This document shows, in pieces, positions 37,318-49,300 of a stretch of 64,000 nucleotides of DNA. Position 1 is the first letter of the stretch, and each line of letters begins with the position of its first letter. Made by a program: the position numbers and the translations under genes. A model generated the notes under the pieces. The model ran no database searches, was not told where the DNA came from, and saw only the letters and a program-made list of their open reading frames with translations. The DNA is from Sthenelais limicola (taxonomy: Eukaryota > Annelida > Polychaeta > Phyllodocida > Sigalionidae). The stretch covers positions 112,876,194-112,940,193 of the forward strand of contig OW804096.1 of assembly GCA_942159475.1 (NCBI GenBank), in the 5' to 3' direction.

Positions 37318-40300
37318 GTACCATCAGTCACCTTTTGACAGGTTTTTGTAGTGAAATAACCCCACTTTTTGACATGATCCTCAAAATCTCGTAGTCCACC
37401 TCCGACACCGAAGTAATGTATCTTCGCAGCAAGGTATCTTTGATTGTCAAGAATGGATTAACATAGCAGTAACATCGGAAATATCTGAATAGGTCTTAGT
37501 TTGGACTGTCTCAATCCTGTGCCCTGTGCACATTCAATTCATGGAATTCATAAAGACACACACAAGATATAAAATGGCAAGGATACACAACACCTGATGG
37601 TTTCAAAACTCTTTCCATCAAATCGTGCAATTTTTTGTAGTTATCCTGGCTATAAATAGTCTCTGAGGTCAAGATGATATCATATCTAAAATGAAAAATA
37701 AACACAACTAGTATTAAAAGAACTTTACCTTTAACTCAGGTGTTAAATGATCCCACAGATACCCCCTACACCTTCTCTCCCTTTTATGAGTTCATAGATT
37801 TTCATGAAAACAAACATATATATATTATTGTTGAAACTAGTATCATGGACTGAGGTATATTCTATAACAAAACTAATGATCTATTACAAGAATAATAATA
37901 CCCTTCACTTAGGTCTTTAATTTCTCCAAGAAATTTCTCTTGCAAAAGGGACCAGTCACCCGCGAAGTATCGACAGTGAGGATTCTCCTGATCAGATTCC
38001 TTGCTATTGAGAAATACATTAGGTATTGTTATCCTCTCCAATACGTCCTTATTCTGTAAGAGTGGGGAGAAATACATTAATTTTTGTTAATCTCTCCCAA
38101 GGTGTCTATGCAAGGGAGCGATTTTTCCGAAGTAATTCATAATTCTTAACTAAAATATACTATTACTATATTATTATATGGGATACTCACATAGTCTTGG
38201 AAGTGGACCTCAGCTCCTTTCAAAAAGGCATAAAGGCCAGGCAACCCTGCTCCACATCCAAGCTGTTGAAAGGTAAAACACAAGACAAATATCTCACAGC
38301 CCCTTTCTCTTTAACTAGTTGCTTTAACAATACAACGACTATTAGAACTGTATAGTCCGATTTGCACACAAAAAACATAATTCTCTAATGTATTGTTACA
38401 AAGAAATTAATTATCCCTACAAATATTAATGCATGACAGTATCATGTATTTAAAAGCGTGAATACCTCCAGTACTTTCAGCCCCCGAAAAGCGATGCCAC
38501 AGGAAGAGAGATACTCGGTGAGATCGACACAACATTCCCAAACCTTGAGTCCTCCTATTATGGAAATAGTTTAGTGTGTGAGTTCATAGAAATAGTAAAC
38601 TTATCTTCACATTTTGTACTTAGTAACTATGTATCATTATTCATGCCCTTGATATAAGCATACATGGTTTGTGAAAAAAAATCAAAACATGAAAACGGGG
38701 AAAATTTTTAATAAATTTACCTTCATAAACATTGGGTACAAGATCTAAATTTTGATTCAGAGCATTTTTCAATGAGTCCTCTGTTCCGTCCTCCTTGATG
38801 TCCTGCTCCACCGCGGAAGATATAACGTATGTGATTTCTGTATTGTCTCCAAGGGTTATATCTTGAAATGGAACGTCTGAGTCAATCTGTGTAAATAAGA
38901 AAATAGCCCTTGTGCTGTAGACTAGTAATTTGTTGTGGGTGCAACTTTAAAAACATGACTGAAAAAAACAAGAGGACATTTGAATGTGGCCACCAATAGC
39001 CACATATAGCGAAGCCATATAAAAGATAAAATAGTCATTCAGAAAGTCAGAAAAATCCATCGGAAAGTTGAAACAGTCAATCGGAAAGTTGAAAGTCAAT
39101 TGAAAAATCAGAGTGGTCAATCGTTAAGTCAGAAAAGTCAATCGTTAAGTCAGAATAGTCAATCAGAAAGTCAAAATAGTCAATTGGAAAGTCGAATTAG
39201 TCAATCAAAAAGGCAGAATAGTCAACCATAAAGTCAGAAAAGTGAACCAGAAGAGTCAGAAAAGTCAATCGGAAAGTTGAACTAGTCAATCGGAAAGTCT
39301 AAATAGTTAATCGAAAAATCAATCAAAAAGTCAATCATTAGTCAGAAGTCAATCGATAAGTCAGAATAGTCAATCAGAAAGTCAGAATAGTCAATTAGAA
39401 AACAAAAAGTCAATCAAAAAGTCAATCAGAAAGTCAGAATAGTCAATTGGAAAGTCGCAATAGTCAATCAATAAGTCAGAATAGTCAATCAAAAAGTCAA
39501 TGATTTTTGCGGTTAGGAGCAAGACCCTAGACTAGCTGGCGAAAATGGCATAATTAAATAATTATGTAACACATAACACCAAAGCAAGAACATTCGCCAT
39601 TACTCCTTCGGAGATGCAATTGTACTGTACAACTTCCTCCATGATCGGGAAACCCCCTCTATTTCTCATTGTCAAAGACCCAAAACTTAGCTGAGTGCCT
39701 AAGTTAGAGCCTTAGGGAGAGATTTGACCAAAAAGATTTAGCTCTTAATGGTATAATTAAGGCGTGACAGACCTCTCGCGTTGACCCTTTATCTGCATGG
39801 AGAACTCAAAATCAGACATTAGTGGCTTCACTATTGTGGTGTACACCTCGTGGTAATGTGGTAAACTAACAGGAAGTCAGAAAAATGGTTTCACACCCTC
39901 CCACGAGGTAGTGCCACCAGCAGGCCAGCCAAACACCCAGAAACAAAGCTATAGGCCTATATATGTGTGAGAAGCATCGCTTATATGGGCGATGGTTCTC
40001 GCACGATAAAAAGCTAAAAAATGAACGGATTTCAATGCGTCAGGAGACGCCATAGGGGGGAGGGAAGCAGGTGGGGTGTTGATAGTGTTAATCGACAAAA
40101 ACAATCTTTATTTATTTATTTATGAACGTAAATAACCCAAGACTTTGCACCCCCAGCACCCACCTGGTGCCATCATACCCTCTGGACAAGGCAGATGAAA
40201 AAAAAAAATAAAAAAAATTCCGTCCTTACGGGATTTTAATGACATTTGCGGTTTGGAGTGTTTCAAAGACATTTTGTGGTCTGTCATTCAGCAGAGAGGA

Positions 40301-43300
40301 GGAGCAGGATATCACATGTTACCAATTATGGTATCAGTTATCAGCCTTTTGATTAGACAACTCCCATTCATATTATTAAGTAACTGAATGGAAAACTTGG
40401 TAGATTTTGAGAAGAAAATAAGTTTCAAAATAAAGTGTTCCAATGAACTTTAACTATAGTTTTAATCATTGTAGACATAATTCGACTACCAAGAGAGGGA
40501 GAGACGGACAGAGAGAGAGATAGAGAGGGGGGCTGAAAGTAGATGAACTTTCAAATTACACAACTTTGTATTGAAAAGGTTCAACCCACTTAGTTGACTG
40601 TAGGTGTTGCCTCTGCAGAGGCAGGTGGTAGAAAGGGACTAGGCCCTGTAGAGGTGTCTGGGTATAGGCTACACCCCAGTTGGGCAAACCCCCAATAGGT
40701 GTCAGGGTAGTAGTCACTGGTCACCTAGTGGTAACCTTCATCACTGTACTGGTTGTCTGTTCTCAATACTTTGCTTGTATATGATGTACAAATTCCGTTC
40801 AAAGGTTGATTTGATTCTCACACTGTAAGCAGTACAGTAACTGTTGTTCTAGGACTGTAAATATATTTCTCATCTAAAAAAAGTTCTGAAAAAAGATATG
40901 CCCAGTCTGACTCACATCTGGTCGGAATTAAGTTGATTATTTTAATGACTGGGTCTGTGATGAACCCTGACCGCCACATTTTGCCAACAGCAAATAACTC
41001 CTATTTAAAGAAATAAATTCAAAATTTTTCTCCAACCATACCCTACCTAAGCTGAGGTACAAGGACTTAAGTCGAATAGTGAAACAAATCGGTTTGGGGA
41101 AAGGGGAGTAAAATGCCCCAGAGGTGATGTTACATGGCTATTCAGTAATCGTTATAAGGGGCCTTTTGTGGGGGGGGGTTTCAGGAGTGAAAGAATAAAG
41201 ACTGGAAACATGTTTTCAAATCTGTAAGGATAGTTATTGCGTATAACGCCAGTGTAGATAATTTTATCTTAAATATCTTAACTTAAATCAAGCATCCAGT
41301 ACTGGACATATTGTGGCCCGTGCGAAAACCATTTTCACCGAAAATAAACACGAGCTTATGACTGCCACCCATACCTTTATAACAGAGAACCTATGTATCT
41401 CCAAACCCCATCCAACAGACTTTTCTCCCTTAATTCGATCTTAAACTCTCTAATTCTTTCATCAATTGAAAGGGAATTGCATCAATAACTACATGTGTGA
41501 GTTAAAAAGAAATCCGAGTCCCAGATGTGAAGATATTAGTGAAATTGAAAAATAAAATCACTCGAAAATGAGACAAATATAAAAAGGCTGCCTTCACTGG
41601 GATTCGAATTCACTATGTCCAGATTGCCAGTCCTAGATGCTAACCACTTGACCATAGCCAAAACTAGAGATCATGCATAATATAACACTGGGCATAGCCG
41701 TTGATGCATTACATTTTAGGTTTTCTTTAATCCCCCCATTCTCCTCATGGTGAATGAGGAGAATGTGGAAATACATTTTGAAGGTCCCTGTGTTGTTAGC
41801 CACAGGCGATTTAACGATTAAAATTAATTATAAAAATATATCTTGCATCTGCTGACTCTATCTCTCTAATATGCGAATGCAGGACTTCTAGGTCTGCACG
41901 CATCCTGGACAATCCGGGTAAAGGGAAGAGATAAAGAGTGTCAAGTTAGTACAACATATTTTCTCGAAATTAATTCCTGCAAGTCGGATCATTGGGGAGT
42001 TTGTAGTGAAGGTTTAAACATATCGCACAAATTAGAACAAGTAAAGTGACACAAAAAATACGGATTAAAATGGAATAGAAATTAAAGTCACCTTATCTGT
42101 GAGGTACATTTCAATAGCAGGCGCCAGTTCTGTAGGGCAACTGCAAGGCTTGACTTCATTTTCCAAATCGCCTTATTCGAAAAGAAAATTATATACAACA
42201 TGAATCACAAATGATAACACAGTTTGGTACTCACTTCAATACTAATACACTATGTATTTTGAATACCTGAATTTTAGGGGAAACATGTAAACATAAAACA
42301 AATGATTTCTATTGTACATACAGGTCTCATTATGCGTAAATAATCAAAGTTTTTTCATATGAAATTTATTTAACATTTTAAAATGAATATCAATCTTTGG
42401 AGTGAGTGGTTAAATAGTTAAGCTTCAGAAAACATGAGGTGCCTATAGAGTGGGAGAGCGTTGGGAGAGCAATATCTGTAAGACTGCCAACAAAACTTTC
42501 CAGTTAACTGGGAAAATGGCTTTAGGGAAACACAAATCGGTTCAGGTTATATATATTTAGGATATAGGATATATAGGAAATCTGCTGGGAAATCAGAAAA
42601 AGTTCAGCCTAACCAAGTTCAGTTTAAGTGGAATCTTTGTATTGTATTTTTATTCAGAAATATTAACCCATTCAGGACAGCACTGCCAACGTTGCGTTTT
42701 GCTTGACGACCAAGCGCGGGAAAAGAACATTCATTTGATGACGTCTGTCTGAAATATACACGTCACATGAGGACGACGCTCCACCGCATCCACTTTAATC
42801 CGGATGACGCACATTCTAATAACGTCATGTAGCTTAAGGACGGCCTGTTACGTCGCCACCATTGAATAACGTTGTTATTATGATGCTTTTTGGCAATACG
42901 CGTCCTTTCCCACGGAGTGCTTTATCGCATTACGCGTCCTGTGCGTGGGAGTGCTTTTACGCATTACGCGTCCTACGCATGGGAGTGCTTTAAGGCAATA
43001 CGCGGCCAAATGCGTGGGAGTGCGTTAAGGCAATACGCGGCCACACGCGTGGGAATGCTTTAAAGCAATACGCGGCCTGAATGGGTTAAATAAGGTACAT
43101 AAGAAAAGGAAAAGAACCCACAGAAAACTTGTCTTCCAGGCCTCTTTAAAATAAAATACATGGGTATATTACTTTCACGGAAGTAGATCAGTGACATCAG
43201 TGAAGTATATCAGGGGATGACTTTACAAACGACTTTTCTGACTTTACAAACGACTATTAAGACTTTTGAATGACTATGACTTTACAATTGACTAATTCAA

Positions 43301-46300
43301 CAAGTTAGTACTGGTCTCGCATCCTTGTTCAAAAACTAATCAATTTCCAACTTTCAAACAATAAATAATAGACAAATCAACTAATTGCTACTTTCTTGTC
43401 CATTGTTCTTCTTCATCTGAGAAATGATATTGGTACTGAGAATAAAAAATGCCATGAAGTACGAAACAAAAATCTCCTGAACTCAGTCAAAATCATTTGC
43501 AGGGAGGTGGGGACTAGGAGCTGAGTGCATTTCAGTGTTATGCAATAAAGATTATTAATTCCTGGGTACATACCAGCCTTTATTGATATTGTATTGGGTT
43601 GTATAGGTTCTGGGTTGGCCCATTCCTCATGGCCAAATCACTTTTTACTGAGCAGATAACTTTAAAAGAATGGGGACATAATACTTCGCTCTAAGATATT
43701 AGGCCTTAGAATATTTCTTAAGTCGGAAAAAGTCATTTGTAAAGTTGAAATAGTCATTTGTAAAGTCAGAAAAGTCCTTTGTAAATTTAAAATAGTCAAT
43801 CACAAAGTCATAAAGGCTGTCTGTCTTGTCTTTGGTGGGAAACAAACATTATGCAAATGAGCTTGAATCATGACCTCCTTGTGACATAAAGCCTTGACGA
43901 AGCGCGGCCCCAGATGGCAGCACCAGTTGCCGTCAAGGTAATTCTTCTAAGAGTTTGCACAGTTGCACTGCCCACAGAGGCAGTGTGCAACATAACCCAG
44001 AGACTGACGCTCAGGTCTCCACAGAATTTTCGTTGGTCTCTGATATGGATATTTGTCAGGGCCCGACGGTCTCCAATAAAATATCCAAGTGATAAAATGT
44101 TCAAACTGGTCTGGACCATGGGAACCCTGTTTACGACACAGACTTTCTTTGGTCCCTGTAAAATCTTTTCGGTTTCCACTGTTACAATTTGGCAGAGACC
44201 GACGGTCTTATCTCCAAATTCACTATGTTGCACACTGCAGAGGGTCTGACAAGGTAAGTAGAGGATAGCCCCTTTATTGCATGTAACTTTTAAAAAACCC
44301 ATGTGATGAACAATTCCGGTCCCGGATTCAGCACCCCCTTCCTATAACCCTACTGCTAATCTAGAGCCGATGTTCTCACACCAGTAGAACAAACAATTTC
44401 GGCCACTTTCCACTGCTATGCATGCGTCGGCCCTTCTTATACCACTAGCAAAGTTTAGCCACTCTGCCCCAACCAAGACTCATAGCTCAGCTGTTAGGGC
44501 TCTCATCTACAGAGCGGAGGGTTGCACACTTTGAGCGTCAGCCAGGGCTCACAGCTTTATTTTTTCATCCTCTACTTGTTGGGCTGTGTAAAGCTGTAAG
44601 TCTACATGGCTGGGATGGCCGGTGGGTTTGTACTGGGTGAGGGGGAAGGCTGGCGATTTTGAAAAACAACATATCTATAATAATGTTTCATTATGTGCCG
44701 TCAATAATAAGAGCAACGGCCTATACATATCTAAATTACATTTGCAAGGTGCCTACTAGCATCTGCCAGTCCCTGGACATAATGCTACAGGAATGACACA
44801 CAGACACTCATTCCAATAACTCGTAATTTCCTGCCCTTGCTTGTTTACACTTGTTGTCCAGGAGAGCGTGTCGCACCAGGCAGTGGTGAGTGAGTGAGAT
44901 TGGTTGCTTTACGCCCTTATCAACACCAGGCAGTGGTGGCCGGCCATAATTCATAGGCTTGAAGCCCTTATAGAACTCTAAAAGTAACTAGGATCTTATA
45001 ATATATAGTGGTTAATGAAAGATTATTTAACAATTGCCTGCCTTCCCCCCACCATAAACAATAGAGATAGGAGATAGGGATAGGGAATAATGGTGTGGGC
45101 CTTGCAGTTAAATGTACAAGTTGTAGAGAGTGAGTGAGATTGGTTGCTTTATGCCCTTATCAACACTTTTAAATGTTATATCAAGGGCGGGAGGGCTGAG
45201 AGGGAGGCAGTTTATGATCATACCCAGGAAATAGAGATAGAGAAGAAGGGAGAGAGAGACAGAAATGCACTTTAAGGTCTTACCCAGGACCATGTACAAG
45301 TTGTAATTGTATATAGGTGAAACCAATGTGTTACCTGGACTGAATGTAGGAAACCATATGAATATTACCTGGTGTACTCACTCTTCTCTGTAAAATGAGT
45401 TTTGCTTGCCCCCTTTAGCTGGTGGTACATATTTTTCTACTGGATAACAAGTACTTTTGGGGAGGAACATTTGGTTTTGATGTGTTCCTTGCTTCAGTGG
45501 GACTAAAAGTGTAGCCAAATGCACTGCATTGAAGCTGGAAGCAATTTTGTGCCTAAAGGCACACCAGAAACAGAGGTTAAAGGATGTTATCTTTGATTCC
45601 GTCTGCAGTCACATGGGGCAAATATGCCCCATTGACTATGCAGACCAACTGTTAAGGGCATTTTCAGAAATATTTGGGGTTGATGACAACATTAATGAAT
45701 GATAACAAAAACACAATTCATTGCTACAACATAAATATAATATATTAATTTTCTTTTAATTGTTGATATTAAAGAATATGAAATAATAAGATAATATAGG
45801 GGGTGAATGTTAATGAACCAACTCACTCATTACATGATAATGTAATATAAATCAATAAATGACAACTAAATATCCCAAAAAATATTAGGGGTTGATGACA
45901 ACATTAAATTTGTTCTACATGATACATTGTCACAAAATAAAGAAAGATTGGAAATCAAATAAAACATTTTCCTTGTTCATAGGAAAAAGGTAATAAAATG
46001 GGCTTTAAACGAGCCCAATAGCCCCCTTTACGAATTCTGTCGCCAGTGCGTACCAGTGACTGCGGGATTAACTTTTACCACTGGGCGCATGCCCAGTCCA
46101 GGTGACACACCTAGCTATGCGGGCCAAACCGTGCACTCCACCCGACCTCCCAGTGGACGTGCAGGGGCCGCTGACCCACACGGCACGACCATTTTTAAAC
46201 AAATGACAAACAAATTTACATCTACCATACAAATTTGGCCATTGTAAGCCACCATAAGGCATTACCAGACTACAGAATAGCTCTCAAGGTGTAGGCTATG

Positions 46301-49300
46301 TTTAGATGTGAGTGATTTAGGAAGCAATTCAAACATGGTGGGGGGGGGGGGGCCCTTGGCAACAGATCCCACTGCATTTCCTACTCTATTTAACAGCCTT
46401 TGCCCTTGTTGTTGATTTGTTGGCACAAGGTTTCTTTGGGGGTCCGGATCAAAATGACAAAGTGTTGATAATCACTAGTAACATAAGATAAAAAGAATTG
46501 ACACTACTCCCAACTCATTGAAATGTAAGTAGACATACAATAAAAATGTTGGGAACAAGTTTAAAATTTCGAATTTTACAAATTATGAATTTCCCATGAT
46601 ATACATTGGTAACTTTGAAATGGTCCCCATGTAGGCACTTGGTTGTAGAAGCATTGCTTCATTCTCATGGATGAAATGCACACAGCACTTGACTAGTGGT
46701 AAAATAAAATGTCTCTTAGTGCTTAGACCCATTGGAATAATGTTACTATAGGGTTTTGCCGGCATTATTTAGTGAGTCACCGGAGGTATGCAAGACCTGT
46801 CTGTTTTAGATGTTAAGATACCATTGCTATGTGTTGCAGGATATAACAAGTAGGTTCACATGGTGTTTATAGGCTGTAGGAGATTATTTTGAGTTTGTGT
46901 CTCCTATGTAGGCAGTCTCGATTAGAAGCCTTAGAAAAGGGGCGTGGCAGTTAGTTTTGGTTTTGCCTGGCGGCTTAATCAGCCTACACGGTCGCCTCTT
47001 CGTCAAGTTATTTTCAGTTATGGAAGCTACGAAAGGCAAGTTTATTCCTCAACCAACATTTAATCCCAATAATAAACTGTCAGAAGATTTTTGGTTTGGT
47101 TTGGTTTGGTTTGGCTAGTTTCACCTCCGCTAATAGTAATTAAAAGTTAGCAGATATACTGTGGTTTTATTATTTTATTCTGTGAAATTCCCTATTTCAT
47201 GAAACGGGGTTTGGCCTGACGAAGTCAGGCTTAATTTAGGTTACCTAAATTTTGTCGTACAATTTGATTTCTTGTAGGAAATCAAGAATATTTTTGTTCC
47301 CAGATTCCCGGAAAAAATACTCTGCAGTGTCCTGCGATTTTGCAGGAATTTTATTCTGCTTCTCTTGGTTGCCTGACAATGTATTAAGAGATGCTCTACA
47401 CTCAGTTGAGTGTTGCATGTCTGACATACAGGAGCCACTTCACCTTTTAGAAGGTGCCTGTGAGTTAGTTTGGTGTGACCGGTACGAAGACGGGTCAGTA
47501 TCACCTGTTCGGGTTATGTCAGGTTATCATCTTTGAATTTTGGTGTGATTGATGGTGTGATTCTCGCAGCTTGTTACTATTAACACCATTCCATGTGCAC
47601 TGCCAGCTACATTTGACATGTGCCTGCGCCGCAGGTACAATGTCTGTGTATGGCATTTGGTCAGCCCCAACAGGGCGCCTCAATGCACCCTTGGCTGCAA
47701 TGTCTAGTGCCTCATTTCCTTCTATTCCAATGTGGCTTGGCACCCAGCACAACACCACTTCTTTGTCCAGTCTTTTGTTTTCAGTGTATGTCTCTTGAAT
47801 TGCTTGTATGATTGGGTTCTTAGGATAAAGGTTGGTCACAGCATCTAGACATGGGTGCGAGTCTGAGAATATGATGAATTTCTTCATCCGTGAGACCTGT
47901 ACCCATTCAAATGCCTGAAGCAGTGCTTTTCCTTCAGCAGTGTAGATGCTGCTTTCCTTGTGGAGAGCCTTCTTCAAGTTCCCAAATGGTGTATGCACGG
48001 CAAATCCAACACGACTACCATCTTTGGAACCATCAGTGAAAATGGCTGTATGGCTCTCAAACTGTGTCCTGATTTCACTGTATTGTTTTTCAAATACATG
48101 CACAGGAGTCTCAGTTTTCTTGTTTGTGTCAAGGTCCAGGATAACCAGGGGTATTTTTTGCTCCCATGGTGGAGTCTCTGGTGGTTTTTCAGTCATTACT
48201 CTTTTCATTGGTACACCAGCTTCTCGGAATAAAGTCCTTGCTGTCACTGCCATTGGCTTGATGGCATTTGGCTTCTCCCGATACACAGTGTTCTTGTTGT
48301 CAAATATGAGTTTGTGGGCTGGATTTTTGGGGTTAGCTCTGACACGTATAGTGTATTGCAGTGTGGTAAATGAAATATCACATTTTTTAGGTTTTTAGGG
48401 AATTTTCCCTGCCCTTTATAAATACGCCACTTTTTTGTAATCGGCAAGATCAGTTTCAGTGAAAATGGTTTCTTCTCTTTAAAATGACATCAGTTATTGT
48501 CATTTGTTCCCACATAATTAAGCATTGCAAGCAGGGACACCTGTCCTACATAGGATGGTCCCACCCAATCCTATCCTACATCGTAGTACAACTTGCCTGA
48601 AGTATGGTAGCAGTGAAAGATATTGGAGGCCAACTGCAACTGTTTGAGCATCTTTGGCGATCACTTTAACTAAAATTTTCGCACAAATAAACTGATTTTT
48701 AGAAATATTTAGCTTTAAAAGCTGCTGCATGAGGCACACAATCGCAGGACTGTAGTGCCCCAGCCAACCAGCAGAACATTACAATTTAGCAGTGCTGTCA
48801 AATGAGACTTAACGCTAAACAATACATAATATTCTCATGACGTCACCCCAGTCAGCGGCTTTCCTCACTGGCAGCCATATTGTGTGTCTACACAGAGAGC
48901 GGGAGCAAACAGATCCGCAGACTTTTCCTGTTTCAAGGGTTAAAAGATGGCCATTATACTTATTTCCCCATCATGACACACTAAAAAATGACCATCAAAC
49001 CTATCAGCATACCTTATATTACATTTGCTAATACTTTTGGAGGTGAAAATGGCCGGAAACAGCATTTTTGAGGCTTGGAGCACATGTCCAGCTAACGTTT
49101 ACTGGGGTTGACACACAGTATGGCGCGCTGTGACGTCAGTGAATACTATGTATACCAAAACTAACCCTAAACCTAACCTTAAATTGGTGGTCCTAGGTCA
49201 GTAAAGGGGTAGTGGATTGTCCTGAGTAACAATAGACTAATAAAAGTAATTACTAGACTAGTAAATGGTAAAGTGCTTCGATCCAAGGCTGGGGAGCTTC

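Noticed and set aside
39029..39505. CRISPR-like array
   Set aside because: Units are adjacent and degenerate with no unique spacers, and the context is a eukaryotic intron. It is a minisatellite.
41590..41665. Possible tRNA gene on the minus strand
   Set aside because: A and B boxes are good, but the acceptor stem has mismatches at two of seven pairs and the sequence belongs to a repeat.
47571..48398. Plus-strand ORFs of 63-150 codons
   Set aside because: Antisense shadows of the LINE RNase H frame.
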